A stretch of 64,000 bases of DNA from JAEULH01 sp963789785 (GTDB taxonomy: Bacteria; Pseudomonadota; Alphaproteobacteria; Rhodospirillales; Defluviicoccaceae): the NCBI GenBank assembly GCA_963789785.1, contig CAWBNC010000038.1:210161-274160 (forward strand), read 5' to 3'. This document shows positions 40,072 to 48,680 of this stretch, piece by piece. The notes under the pieces are model-generated. The model saw only the letters and a program-made list of their open reading frames with translations, did no database searches and was not told the origin of the DNA. The translations under genes and the position numbers were made by a program. Numbering within the stretch: position 1 is the stretch's first letter; each line of letters opens with the position of its first letter.

Positions 40072-41439
40072 ATGGCTGCAGACGTGTCGCACGCGGAACC
40101 TGTCGTCACCGACAAGCGGCAGCTTGTCGAGTACATGGCGTCCGGCTGCAAGCCGGCGGCGCAATGGCGCATCGGCACCGAGCACGAGAAACTCGCTTAC
40201 CGTCTCGACGACTACCGGCCCCTGACCTACGAGGGCCCGCGCGGCGTCCGCGCCGTGCTCGACGGCCTCGTCGCGTTGGGCTGGCAGGCGGTGAACGAGA
40301 ACGGGCATGTCATCGCGCTGGTCGACGGCAAGGGCTGTTCCATCACCCTGGAGCCCGGCGGCCAGTTGGAGTTGTCGGGCGCGCCGCTTGAGAACATTCA
40401 CCAGACCTGCGGCGAAATCGACCGCCACCTCAGTCAGGTGAAAGCCGTCGCCGCGGACCTCAACATCGCCTTCCTAGGCGTCGGCTACCAGCCGAAATGG
40501 GGGCTCGACGACATCCCGCGGATGCCCAAGCAGCGCTACGCCATCATGCGCCGCTACATGCCGACCCGCGGTTCGCTCGGCCTCGACATGATGCTGGCGA
40601 CCTGCACCGTGCAGGTGAACCTCGACTTCGACAGCGAGGCGACGATGGTGCGGATGTTCCGCATCGGCCTTGCCCTGCAGCCGGTCGCCACCGCGCTGTT
40701 CGCCAACTCGCCGTTCCGCCACGGCGTGCCCAACGGCTTTCTCAGCTATCGAAGCCACATCTGGACGGACACCGATCCCGACCGCTCCGGCATGCTGCCG
40801 TTCGTGTTTGACGACGACTTCGGCTTCGAGCGCTATGTCGACTACATGCTCGATGTGCCGATGTACTTCGTCTACCGCGACGGCCGCTATATTGATGTCG
40901 CCGGGCACTCGTTCCGAGAGTTTCTCGCCGGCCGCCTTGCCGGTTTCGAAGGACAGCTTCCTCTGCTGCGCGACTGGGAAGACCATCTGACGACGGCGTT
41001 CCCCGAGGTGCGGCTGAAGCGTTTCCTTGAGATGCGCGGCGCCGACGGCGGCCCGTGGAACCGGCTGTGCGCGCTGCCGGCGCTGTGGGTCGGCCTGCTC
41101 TACGACAGTGCCGCGCGCGATGCCGCCTGGGATCTGGTGCGGAGCTGGACGGCGGAGGAACGGGCGGCGCTCCGCGACGGCGTGCCGCGGCTCGCGCTGA
41201 ACACGCCCTTTCGCAACGGCACGGTGCGCGATCTCGCTCTGGAAACGCTGCGCATCGCCCACGAGGGCCTGTCGCGGCGAAGGCTGGAGGACGGCGTCGG
41301 CGTCGACGAGACGAAGTTTCTCCATCCCCTCTTCACCATTGCCGAGGCCAATTTCACCCCCGCCGAGGACCTGCTTGCGGCTTACGCCGGGCGCTGGAAC
41401 GGCAGCGTCGATCCCATCTTCCGCGAGTACGCGTACTGA
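40072..41439 (+). CDS. gshA: Glutamate-cysteine ligase, plant/proteobacterial type
   Basis: The 455-residue enzyme joins glutamate and cysteine with ATP in the first step of glutathione synthesis. It matches the alphaproteobacterial/plant class: WRIGTEHEKLAYR near residue 35, SITLEPGGQLELSGAPL, HQTCGEIDRHL and MMLATCTVQVNLDFDSE in the core. ATG 40072 (MAADVSHAE) is preferred over the in-frame 40021, which would overlap rsmE. The frame is unbroken. The second-step gene gshB is not seen in the window. Confidence 0.93.
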   Translation: MAADVSHAEPVVTDKRQLVEYMASGCKPAAQWRIGTEHEKLAYRLDDYRPLTYEGPRGVRAVLDGLVALGWQAVNENGHVIALVDGKGCSITLEPGGQLELSGAPLENIHQTCGEIDRHLSQVKAVAADLNIAFLGVGYQPKWGLDDIPRMPKQRYAIMRRYMPTRGSLGLDMMLATCTVQVNLDFDSEATMVRMFRIGLALQPVATALFANSPFRHGVPNGFLSYRSHIWTDTDPDRSGMLPFVFDDDFGFERYVDYMLDVPMYFVYRDGRYIDVAGHSFREFLAGRLAGFEGQLPLLRDWEDHLTTAFPEVRLKRFLEMRGADGGPWNRLCALPALWVGLLYDSAARDAAWDLVRSWTAEERAALRDGVPRLALNTPFRNGTVRDLALETLRIAHEGLSRRRLEDGVGVDETKFLHPLFTIAEANFTPAEDLLAAYAGRWNGSVDPIFREYAY

Positions 41440-41531
41440 GGGTGCAGATCGCGAACAGAATGAGCGAAAACTCCTCTGGATCGCCACGCATGAGCCTGCT
41501 CAACTGCTACGGCGTAACGAGGAGCCTCGCC

Positions 41532-41592
41532 CCTCACCCCGGCCCTCTCCCTCACAGGGAGAGGGAGGCCCGCGAAGCGGGCGGGTGAGGGA
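41532..41592. repeat. Intergenic palindromic element with three nested hairpins
   Basis: The element between gshA and rnhB has an outer pair CCCTCACCC (41532-41540) with GGGTGAGGG (41584-41592). It encloses a 10-bp hairpin CCCTCTCCCT/AGGGAGAGGG (41544-41553, 41557-41566) and a 6-bp hairpin GCCCGC/GCGGGC around GAA (41569-41583). Together they form a cloverleaf-like structure. It resembles repeated extragenic palindromes that are scattered in many proteobacterial genomes, and it could also act as a transcript end. Confidence 0.75.
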
Positions 41593-41701
41593 GGCGCCGC
41601 GCCCCTGACAGGGCTTGCGTCCGCGACGCCCGGAAACTGCAATAAGCGAACAGAACCGCGACTGCTCGCCGCCGATGTCGGTCTCGGCTATAACCGCAGG
41701 C

Positions 41702-42316
41702 ATGCCGGATTTCACCATGGAGCGGGCGGCTGGCGGTATCGTCGCTGGGGTTGACGAGGCCGGGCGCGGGCCGTTGGCCGGGCCGGTGGTCGCCGCGGCG
41801 GTGGTATTCAGCCGTTGCCGGGCGCCGCGGGAGCTGGTGCTCGAACTCGACGATTCGAAAAAGCTGAGCCGAACGGTGCGGCTGCGCCTGTGCGAGGCGG
41901 TGTACGCCTGCGCCCGGGTCGGCGTCGGCGTTGCCGACGTGGACGAGATCGACCGGCTGAACATCCTGCGCGCCAGCCTGCTGGCGATGGCCCGCGCGGT
42001 CGAGGCTCTGGGGCTGGCGGTCGACCTCGCGCTGGTCGACGGCACGATGCCGCCGCCGCTTGCCTGCCCGGTGCGCTGCGTCGTCGGCGGCGACGGACTG
42101 TGCCTGTCGGTCGCCGCCGCGTCCGTCGTCGCCAAGGTCACCCGCGACGCGATGATGCGCGATTTCGCCCGCCGCTACCCCGGCTATGGCTGGGAGCATA
42201 ACGCCGGCTACGGAACGCGCATGCATCTTGACGCCATCACCAGCCTCGGCCCAACCTCGCTGCACCGCCGCAGCTTCCGTCCCGTCGCAGATGTTGTGGC
42301 CGGCAGGCTACTCTAG
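41702..42316 (+). CDS. rnhB: Ribonuclease HII
   Basis: RnhB removes ribonucleotides and RNA primers from DNA. The 204-residue protein has the acidic site in VAGVDEAGRGPLAGPVV near residue 16, DDSKKLS, and the later aspartate in ALVDGTMPPP. It closes with ASVVAKVTRDAMM, HNAGYGTRMH and the C-terminal HRRSFRPVADV. The ATG at 41702 gives the family start (MPDFTMERAAGG). It is followed 83 bases later by ccrM, a gene order typical of alphaproteobacteria. Confidence 0.93.
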   Translation: MPDFTMERAAGGIVAGVDEAGRGPLAGPVVAAAVVFSRCRAPRELVLELDDSKKLSRTVRLRLCEAVYACARVGVGVADVDEIDRLNILRASLLAMARAVEALGLAVDLALVDGTMPPPLACPVRCVVGGDGLCLSVAAASVVAKVTRDAMMRDFARRYPGYGWEHNAGYGTRMHLDAITSLGPTSLHRRSFRPVADVVAGRLL

Positions 42317-42372
42317 CCATACATATAGGGCATGGCTTCCTAAGTCCTTGATTTCACTTCTTTCTTGACGCG

Positions 42373-42377
42373 GAGTC
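42373..42377. promoter_or_regulatory. GANTC site upstream of ccrM
   Basis: A GAGTC (GANTC) lies 23 bases before the ccrM ATG. In Caulobacter methylation of GANTC sites in the ccrM leader helps switch the gene off. Here one site is visible, so an autoregulatory role is only suggestive. Confidence 0.4.
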
Positions 42378-42399
42378 CCCGCTAACTCATTCTCGCGTC

Positions 42400-43485
42400 A
42401 TGGTCGCAAGCAACGTCCACATCCTGGCTGACCGGGTCCTTCGCGGCGACTGCATCGAGGTGATGGCGGCCATGCCGGCGGCCTCGATCGACATGATCTT
42501 CGCCGATCCGCCCTATAATCTGCAGCTCCAGGGCGAGTTGTTGCGGCCGAACAACAGCCGGGTCGACGGCGTCGACGACGCCTGGGACCGGTTCGGCGAC
42601 TTTGCGGCCTACGATCGCTTCACCCGCGCCTGGCTGGAACAGGCCCGCCGTGTGCTCAAGCCGGACGCGACGCTGTGGGTGATCGGCAGCTACCACAACA
42701 TCTTTCGCATCGGCGCGGCTCTGCAGGATCTCGGCTTCTGGATCCTCAACGATATCGTCTGGCGCAAGACCAACCCGATGCCGAACTTTCGCGGCCGCCG
42801 CTTCACCAACGCCCATGAGACGCTGATCTGGTGCGCCCGCGGCCGCTCCGCCCGCTACCGCTTCAACTACCACGCCATGAAAAACCTCAACGACGAGCTG
42901 CAGATGCGCTCGGACTGGTTGATGCCGATCTGCACCGGCGGCGAGCGGATCAAGGTCGAGGGGCGCAAGGTCCACGCAACGCAGAAGCCCGAAGCCCTGC
43001 TCCATCGCGCCGTGCTGGCGTCGACCGGGCCGGGCGACCTCGTTCTCGATCCCTTCTTCGGCACCGGCACCACGGGCGCGGTGGCGATCCGCCTCGGCCG
43101 CCGTTGCATCGGGATCGAGCGGGACGAGGCCTACGTCCGCATCGCGTCGGATCGCCTGGCGGCGACGCCGCGACCCAGCGAGCCGGAGCTGCTCGCCACC
43201 CGCGACGCCCGGTCGCAGCCGAGGATACCCTTCGGCTGGGTGGTCGAGCGTGGCCTGCTCCGGCCCGGCGACGTGCTCTATGACCAGCGCCGCCGTCATG
43301 CCGCGCGCGTTGCCGCCGACGGGACGATCGCGACCGCCGAGCTGCGCGGTTCCATCCACCGGGTCGGCGCCCATGTGCAGAACGCGCCGGCCTGCAACGG
43401 CTGGCAGTTCTGGTGCGCCGAGCGCGGCGGCCAGCTGATCCCGATCGATGTCTTCCGCCAGCAACTACGCGCCGAGCTCCACTGA
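42400..43485 (+). CDS. ccrM: CcrM-type GANTC adenine DNA methyltransferase
   Basis: The 361-residue beta-class N6-adenine methyltransferase methylates GANTC and times the cell cycle in alphaproteobacteria. The catalytic motif DPPYNLQLQGELLRPNNSRV is near residue 37 and the SAM motif DPFFGTGTTG is near residue 222, in the beta-class order. The last ~85 residues form the family-specific C-terminal domain (VLYDQRRRHAARVAADGTI, NGWQFWCAERGG) that governs DNA reading. The frame is intact. The position after rnhB supports orthology. Confidence 0.94.
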   Translation: MVASNVHILADRVLRGDCIEVMAAMPAASIDMIFADPPYNLQLQGELLRPNNSRVDGVDDAWDRFGDFAAYDRFTRAWLEQARRVLKPDATLWVIGSYHNIFRIGAALQDLGFWILNDIVWRKTNPMPNFRGRRFTNAHETLIWCARGRSARYRFNYHAMKNLNDELQMRSDWLMPICTGGERIKVEGRKVHATQKPEALLHRAVLASTGPGDLVLDPFFGTGTTGAVAIRLGRRCIGIERDEAYVRIASDRLAATPRPSEPELLATRDARSQPRIPFGWVVERGLLRPGDVLYDQRRRHAARVAADGTIATAELRGSIHRVGAHVQNAPACNGWQFWCAERGGQLIPIDVFRQQLRAELH

Positions 43486-43561
43486 AGTCGCGCGTGGACG
43501 CCGGACCCGAGCGACCGGGATGACTGAGAGAAAAAGCGGCTATCCTGCCTGAGGTTCGCCA

Positions 43562-44714
43562 ATGACCGAGACATATGACGACCTGCGCGACGCGATCCGC
43601 TCCCTGTGTGAAACCTTCCCGCCGGAATACCACCGCAAGGTCGATGAGGAGCGTGGCTATCCCGAGGACTTCGTCGAGGCGCTGACCAACGCCGGCTGGT
43701 TGGCCGCGCTGATTCCGGAAGCCTACGGCGGATCGGGACTCGGCCTGACCGAGGCGTCGGTCATCATGGAGGAAATCAACCGTTCGGGCGGCAACTCCGG
43801 GGCCTGCCATGGGCAGATGTACAACATGGGCACGCTCCTGCGCCATGGCTCGGAGGCGCAGAAACAGGCCTACCTGCCGAAGATCGCCAGCGGCGAGCTG
43901 CGCCTGCAGTCCATGGGCGTGACAGAGCCCACGACCGGCACCGACACGACCAAGATCCGCACGAAGGCGGTCAAAAAGGGCGACCGCTGGGTGGTCGACG
44001 GACAGAAGGTCTGGATCAGCCGCGTCCAGCATTCCGACCTGATGATCCTCCTCGCCCGCACCACGCCGCTGGATCAGGTCAGAAAAAAATCCGAGGGCAT
44101 GTCGATCTTCCTTGTCGATCTGCATCAGGCCATCGGCAACGGCATGAGCGTCAAGCCCATCGCGAACATGGTCAACCACGAGACCAACGAGCTGTTCTTC
44201 GACAATCTTGAGATTCCCGCCGACAACCTGATCGGCGACGAGGGCAAGGGGTTCAAGTACATCCTCGACGGGCTGAACGCGGAACGCACGCTGATCGCGG
44301 CGGAATGTATCGGCGACGGCTACTGGTTCATCGACAAGGTCATCGGCTTACGCCAAGGAGCGTACGGTGTTCGGTCGCCCCATCGGCCAGAACCAGGGCG
44401 TGCAGTTCCCCATCGCCGAGGCGTATATCGAGATCGAGGCCGCCAACCTGATGCGCTACGAGGCCTGCCGGCTGTTCGACGCCCACCAGCCCTGCGGCGC
44501 CCAGGCCAACATGGCGAAATACCTGGCCGCCAAGGCCAGCTGGGAGGCCGCGAACGCTTGCCTCCAGTTCCACGGCGGCTTCGGTTTCGCCACCGAATAC
44601 GATGTGGAGCGCAAGTTCCGCGAAACCCGGCTCTATCAGGTCGCGCCGATCTCGACCAACCTGATCCTGTCCTACGTGGCCGAGCACGTTCTGGGCCTGC
44701 CGAGGTCGTTCTGA
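43562..44714 (+). CDS. Acyl-CoA dehydrogenase (one frame break)
   Basis: The ~384-residue flavoenzyme has the acyl-CoA dehydrogenase pattern: an N-terminal helical domain, the FAD/substrate strand VTEPTTGTDTTKI, WISRVQHSDLMILLART, and in the second frame YEACRLFDAHQPCGAQANM then CLQFHGGFGFATEYDVER. The frame breaks near 44350, where one extra T in a short run (TTACGCC for TACGCC) accounts for it. The stop at 44712-44714 overlaps the ATG of the CoA-transferase. This start-to-stop coupling suggests the two act on one acyl-CoA, but the substrate cannot be told. It is not the methylsuccinyl-CoA dehydrogenase, which lies at 51540. Confidence 0.85.
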
Positions 44715-45892
44715 TGCGCCCGCTCCACGGGATCACGGTCGTGTCGCTGGAGCATGCCATTGCGGCGCCCTTCGCCACGCGGCAACTGGCCGATCTGGGC
44801 GCGCGGGTGATCAAGGTGGAACGGCCGGGCGTTGGCGATTTCGCCCGCGATTACGACGCCCGGGTCCGGGGGCTGGCCTCCCACTTCGTCTGGACGAACC
44901 GCTCCAAGGAAAGCCTGAGCCTGAACGTGAAGCACGCGCGGGCCGCCGACATCCTTCGCAAGCTAGTGCTTAAGGCCGACGTTCTGGTGCAGAACCTCGC
45001 GCCGGGCGCAGCGACGCGGCTGGGGCTGTCCTATGAGGCGCTGCGTGACGCCAACCCGCGGCTGATCGTCTGCAACATTTCGGGCTATGGCGAGAGCGGC
45101 CCGGATCGGGATCGCAAGGCCTATGACCTGATGATCCAGTCCGAGGCCGGGCTGCTATCGGTGACCGGGACGCCGGAGCAACCGTCGAAGGCCGGCATCT
45201 CCATCGCCGATATCGCCGCCGGGATGTATGCCTACACAAATATCCTGGCGGCGCTGATCCAGCGGGGACACACCGGCAAGGGCTGTAACATCGACCTGTC
45301 ATTATTCGAAGCGATGGTCGAATGGATGGGCTACCCCCTGTACTACGCCTTCGACGGGGCGTCGCCGCCCCCGCGGTCCGGCGGCAGCCATGCGACCATC
45401 TGTCCCTATGGACCGTTCGCGGCCGGCGACGGCAGAGTCGTGATGCTGGGCCTGCAGAACGAGCGCGAATGGCGCATCTTTTGCGAAAAGGTCCTGGAGG
45501 ATCCGGCTTTGTCCGCCGACACACGTTTCACCTCGAATGCCTTGCGGGCCGAGAACAAGGCGACCCTGCGGGACATCATCGTGTCGCATTTCGCCGCTCT
45601 GACCGGCGACGAGGTCTTGGCGCAACTCGATGCGGCGGGCATCGCCAACGCCCGCATGAACGACATGCACGATGTCTGGTCCCACCGCCAACTCTGTGCG
45701 CGCGAGCGCTGGGTCGATATCGGCACACCGGCAGGCCCAGTCCCCGCCTTGCTGCCGCCCGGCGGTAGCGATGCGTATGTCCCGCGCATGGATCCGGTTC
45801 CGGCGCTTGGCGAGCACAGCCGGCCGATCCTCGCCGAACTGGGGCTGAGCGCCGACGAGATCGCCGCTCTTGTCGAGGACAACGCGATCTGA
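44714..45892 (+). CDS. CaiB/BaiF-family (class III) CoA-transferase
   Basis: The 392-residue protein has the class III CoA-transferase signature. The start is LHGITVVSLEHAIAAPFATR, then LADLGARVIKVERPGVGDFA. The active-site aspartate is near residue 140 (SGPDRDRKAYDLMIQSEAG), and DIAAGMYAYTNILAAL follows. These enzymes move CoA between acids such as mesaconate, itaconate, formate/oxalate or carnitine. The close coupling to an acyl-CoA dehydrogenase and the nearby ethylmalonyl-CoA genes make a branched C4/C5 dicarboxylic acid plausible, but this is inference. The apparent single frame from 43562 to 45892 is only a product of the upstream frame break. Confidence 0.88.
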   Translation: MRPLHGITVVSLEHAIAAPFATRQLADLGARVIKVERPGVGDFARDYDARVRGLASHFVWTNRSKESLSLNVKHARAADILRKLVLKADVLVQNLAPGAATRLGLSYEALRDANPRLIVCNISGYGESGPDRDRKAYDLMIQSEAGLLSVTGTPEQPSKAGISIADIAAGMYAYTNILAALIQRGHTGKGCNIDLSLFEAMVEWMGYPLYYAFDGASPPPRSGGSHATICPYGPFAAGDGRVVMLGLQNEREWRIFCEKVLEDPALSADTRFTSNALRAENKATLRDIIVSHFAALTGDEVLAQLDAAGIANARMNDMHDVWSHRQLCARERWVDIGTPAGPVPALLPPGGSDAYVPRMDPVPALGEHSRPILAELGLSADEIAALVEDNAI

Positions 45893-45922
45893 CCGGTCGC
45901 GACTTCCTGTTCGCGCTGGTCT

Positions 45923-46750
45923 TCAAGCCGCGTCCGTCGCGGCAACGCTGTCGAGTTCGGCGAAGGCGGCTTCAACTCCGGTGGCGACCGCCGCCTCGGC
46001 GCGCTTCGCCAGCGCCTTGCGGTGCGCCGGCGCGTCGATATGGATCGGCGGATGAAACCGGACCTCGGCCTCCGCGCCCTTCATCGCCATCATCCGCCAC
46101 ATGTGCGCCACCAGGCCGGCGTCGCCGAACCAGCAGTACAGCGCCCGGCGTTCGCCGGTCAGGGCGCTGCCGTCGGCGTAGCGCGGGTAGGCGATCGACA
46201 CCGGTTGAAGCACAAGAGCGCCACCCTCCGGCGGCCGTTCGACGATGCTGAAGAGCGACGACTTGAATGGCGCCACCCCACTGCCGTCGGTGCTGGTGCC
46301 CTCGGCGAACAGGATCAGGCCGCGCCCCCTACCAGAGCCCGTGGTGAGCCTGCGGATCAGCTCCTGCCGCTGGCTCATCGCCTCGCCGCCGCTGCGGTTG
46401 ACGAAGACCGTTCCGGTCAGCCTGGCCGCCGTGCCGAACAGCGGCCATCTGCCGACCTCGCTCTTCGCAACGAAGGCCGCGTCGATCAGCGCGGCGAGGA
46501 TCGGGATGTCGAGATAGGAGACATGGTTGGCGACCGTCAGCGCCGGACCGGCGCGATACGCATCGCCCAGAACCCGCACGGTGATCCCGGCAAGGCGGTA
46601 GCAGGCCTTCGACCAGACCACCTGGATCGGCCGCCGCCACGGCCGCAGCGGGCCGATGCACATGGCATAAACAAAGATCATCGCGGCGTTGAGCAGCAGG
46701 AACGCGAGCAGGCGGACGCCAGCCCGCAGCGGCGAGGCAGCCGGCGTCAT
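45923..46750 (-). CDS. olsA: Lysophospholipid acyltransferase, OlsA-like
   Basis: The ~275-residue membrane protein has a PlsC-type domain. The catalytic HX4D motif is NHVSYLD near residue 75, FVNRSGGE follows, and the substrate-binding loop is LFAEGTSTDGSG near residue 150. A hydrophobic span precedes the motif. Next to an OlsB-type gene on the same strand it is best read as OlsA, which acylates lyso-ornithine lipid to ornithine lipid. Alternatively it could be a plain 1-acylglycerol-3-phosphate acyltransferase. The ATG at 46750 (MTPAASPLRAG) gives a normal length. It follows the olsB stop by eight bases. Confidence 0.82.
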   Translation of the reverse strand: MTPAASPLRAGVRLLAFLLLNAAMIFVYAMCIGPLRPWRRPIQVVWSKACYRLAGITVRVLGDAYRAGPALTVANHVSYLDIPILAALIDAAFVAKSEVGRWPLFGTAARLTGTVFVNRSGGEAMSQRQELIRRLTTGSGRGRGLILFAEGTSTDGSGVAPFKSSLFSIVERPPEGGALVLQPVSIAYPRYADGSALTGERRALYCWFGDAGLVAHMWRMMAMKGAEAEVRFHPPIHIDAPAHRKALAKRAEAAVATGVEAAFAELDSVAATDAA

Positions 46751-46757
46751 CCGCGTC

Positions 46758-47597
46758 TCACTCGCCCAGCGGCTCGGCGGCCGGAGGCCGGTAGCGCCGC
46801 TCGTACTTTTCCGTAAGCTGGTCGGTCTTGACAATCACGCAGACGTCGGTGGTGTTGAACTGGTGATCGACCACCGCGCCGTCGCCGACGAAGCCGCCGA
46901 CCCGGAGGTAGCCCTTGATCAGCGGCGGCAGCGCGCTCAGCGCCGACTGGACGTCGATGCCCGCGAGCGGCAGCAGGTCCATGCCGACGTAATGGTGCTC
47001 GAGAGCACGCGGCCGCAGGGTCTGCGGAGCCAGGTGATAATGGTGGAGGTAGGCGAGCTGACGCTCCATGTGGTGCGGCTCGGTGCCGGGGAAGCTGGCG
47101 CAGCCGAACATCAGGTTAATGTCATATTCGTAAACATAGGCGGCGAGCCCGCGCCAGAGGATCTGCATGACTCCTCGGCTGCGATAGGCCGAATCGACAC
47201 ACGAGCGGCCGAGCTCGACGATCTCGCCAGGGCAGGACATCAGCGTCGTCAGATCGTATTCCTGGGAGGTGTAGAAGCCGCCATGCTGAAGCGCGACCGA
47301 GCGGCGCAGCAGGCGATAGGTTCCGACCACCTTCGGCGCCCCGTTGGACTTCTCCAGGTCGATGACCAGCAGGTGGTCGCAGAAGGAGTCGAATGCGTCG
47401 AAGTCGCGCCGCTGCGCCCTCATCTCGGGCGTCGGCGTCGCCGCCATCTCCTCGTAGAAAACCTGATACCGGAGCGCCTGAGCGCTTTCTATCTCGCCCG
47501 GTGTCTCCGCAAGCCTGACCTGAAAGTCGTTAAAGCGTAGAGGCTCCACGTTACCTTCCCGCGACGTATTCCCGCGCGGCCGAACGTTGGCTGACAC
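46758..47597 (-). CDS. olsB: OlsB-like ornithine N-acyltransferase
   Basis: The 279-residue protein has a GNAT-like acyltransferase fold of the OlsB type. It contains VRLAETPGEIESAQALRYQV, FYEEMAA, ELGRSCVDSAYRSRGVMQ and LFGCASFPGTEPH. OlsB transfers a 3-hydroxyacyl group from ACP to ornithine and starts ornithine-lipid synthesis. With the olsA-like gene downstream it makes a complete pathway. Ornithine lipids replace phospholipids in some bacteria under phosphate stress, but no Pho box was recognised upstream. A shorter start is possible because the first ~20 residues are variable. Confidence 0.86.
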   Translation of the reverse strand: MSANVRPRGNTSREGNVEPLRFNDFQVRLAETPGEIESAQALRYQVFYEEMAATPTPEMRAQRRDFDAFDSFCDHLLVIDLEKSNGAPKVVGTYRLLRRSVALQHGGFYTSQEYDLTTLMSCPGEIVELGRSCVDSAYRSRGVMQILWRGLAAYVYEYDINLMFGCASFPGTEPHHMERQLAYLHHYHLAPQTLRPRALEHHYVGMDLLPLAGIDVQSALSALPPLIKGYLRVGGFVGDGAVVDHQFNTTDVCVIVKTDQLTEKYERRYRPPAAEPLGE

Positions 47598-47759
47598 CGA
47601 TCTTCAATCCCCGCGCAGGCATCTGTGATCAGAACTCACAAGCTCGCAGGATAGGTATGGCAAACGGCAGATTGTCCAGCAAGCGAATTCGGCTGCGGCC
47701 GATCTCGCGCCGAGTGACGCGCTTTTGCCTCGAATGGCTCCGGCTTTCATCAGACATTT

Positions 47760-48635
47760 TCAGCGCGTCGGAACGGGCCTGTCGCCGGAGTAATCGTAAA
47801 AGCCGCGCCCTGTTTTTCGTCCCAGCCAGCCCGCTTCGACGTATTTGACCAGCAGGGGGCAAGGGCGGTATTTGGAATCGGCCAGGCCCTCGTGCAGGGT
47901 GTGCATGATGCCGAGACAGGTGTCGAGGCCGATGAAGTCGGCGAGCTCCAGCGGGCCCATGGGGTGATGGGTCCCAAGGCGCATGGCGGTGTCGATGTTG
48001 TCGACCGAGCCAACGCCTTCGTAGAGCGTGTAGATGGCTTCGTTGACCATCGGCATGACGATCCGATGGACGACGAAGGCAGGAAAATCCTCGGCGCTGA
48101 TGGGAACCTTGCCGAGCTTGATGGCGAGGTCGTGGATGGTGCGGAACGTTTCTTCGTCCGTCGCGATGCCGCGGATCAGCTCCACCAGCTCCAGTTTCGG
48201 CACCGGGTTCATGAAGTGGGTGCCGAGAAAGCGGCCCGGCCGATCGGTCTGCGTCGCCAGTCGGGTTATCGAGATGGTCGAGGTGTTCGTGGTGATGATC
48301 GCATCGGCGGGAAGTACCGCGCAGAGCTTGCGCAGGATATCCTTCTTCACCGCTTCGTCCTCGACCGCGGCTTCGATGGCCACCTGGCAGTCGCGAAAGC
48401 CGTCGTAGTCCGTGCCGGTGGCGATCCTCGCCGCTGCGGCGTCGGCCTCGTCGGCGGTCAGCTTGCCGCGCTCGACGATGCGCCTGAGATCGGCGTCGAT
48501 GCATTGCAGCGCGGTGTCGAGCGCTTCCCGCGAGATGTCGCAGAGGTAGACATCGTAGCCGGCCTGAGCGCAGATCTGCGCGATGCCGGCACCCATCTGA
48601 CCGGCGCCGACAGCGCCGATCTTGCGGATGTTCAT
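47760..48635 (-). CDS. hbd: 3-hydroxybutyryl-CoA dehydrogenase
   Basis: The 291-residue enzyme oxidises 3-hydroxybutyryl-CoA to acetoacetyl-CoA or runs in reverse for C2 assimilation. The NAD motif is IGAVGAGQMGAGIAQ at residues 5-19, the catalytic histidine is in GTHFMNPVP near residue 140, and the C-terminal domain includes HHPMGPLELADFIGLD. It is the third gene after etfB-etfA on the minus strand. It lies ~45 bases after the etfA stop, consistent with one transcript that feeds crotonyl-CoA metabolism together with the ccr/mcd genes nearby. Confidence 0.93.
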   Translation of the reverse strand: MNIRKIGAVGAGQMGAGIAQICAQAGYDVYLCDISREALDTALQCIDADLRRIVERGKLTADEADAAAARIATGTDYDGFRDCQVAIEAAVEDEAVKKDILRKLCAVLPADAIITTNTSTISITRLATQTDRPGRFLGTHFMNPVPKLELVELIRGIATDEETFRTIHDLAIKLGKVPISAEDFPAFVVHRIVMPMVNEAIYTLYEGVGSVDNIDTAMRLGTHHPMGPLELADFIGLDTCLGIMHTLHEGLADSKYRPCPLLVKYVEAGWLGRKTGRGFYDYSGDRPVPTR

Positions 48636-48680
48636 GAAATCGCACCCACTTCTGGATCCACCGCGGCGCGCCCGTTCAGG

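Noticed and set aside
43562..45892. Apparent 776-residue acyl-CoA dehydrogenase / CoA-transferase fusion
   Set aside because: The dehydrogenase C-terminus lies in another frame and ends at 44714, where the transferase ATG overlaps the stop. The fusion is a by-product of a frame break.
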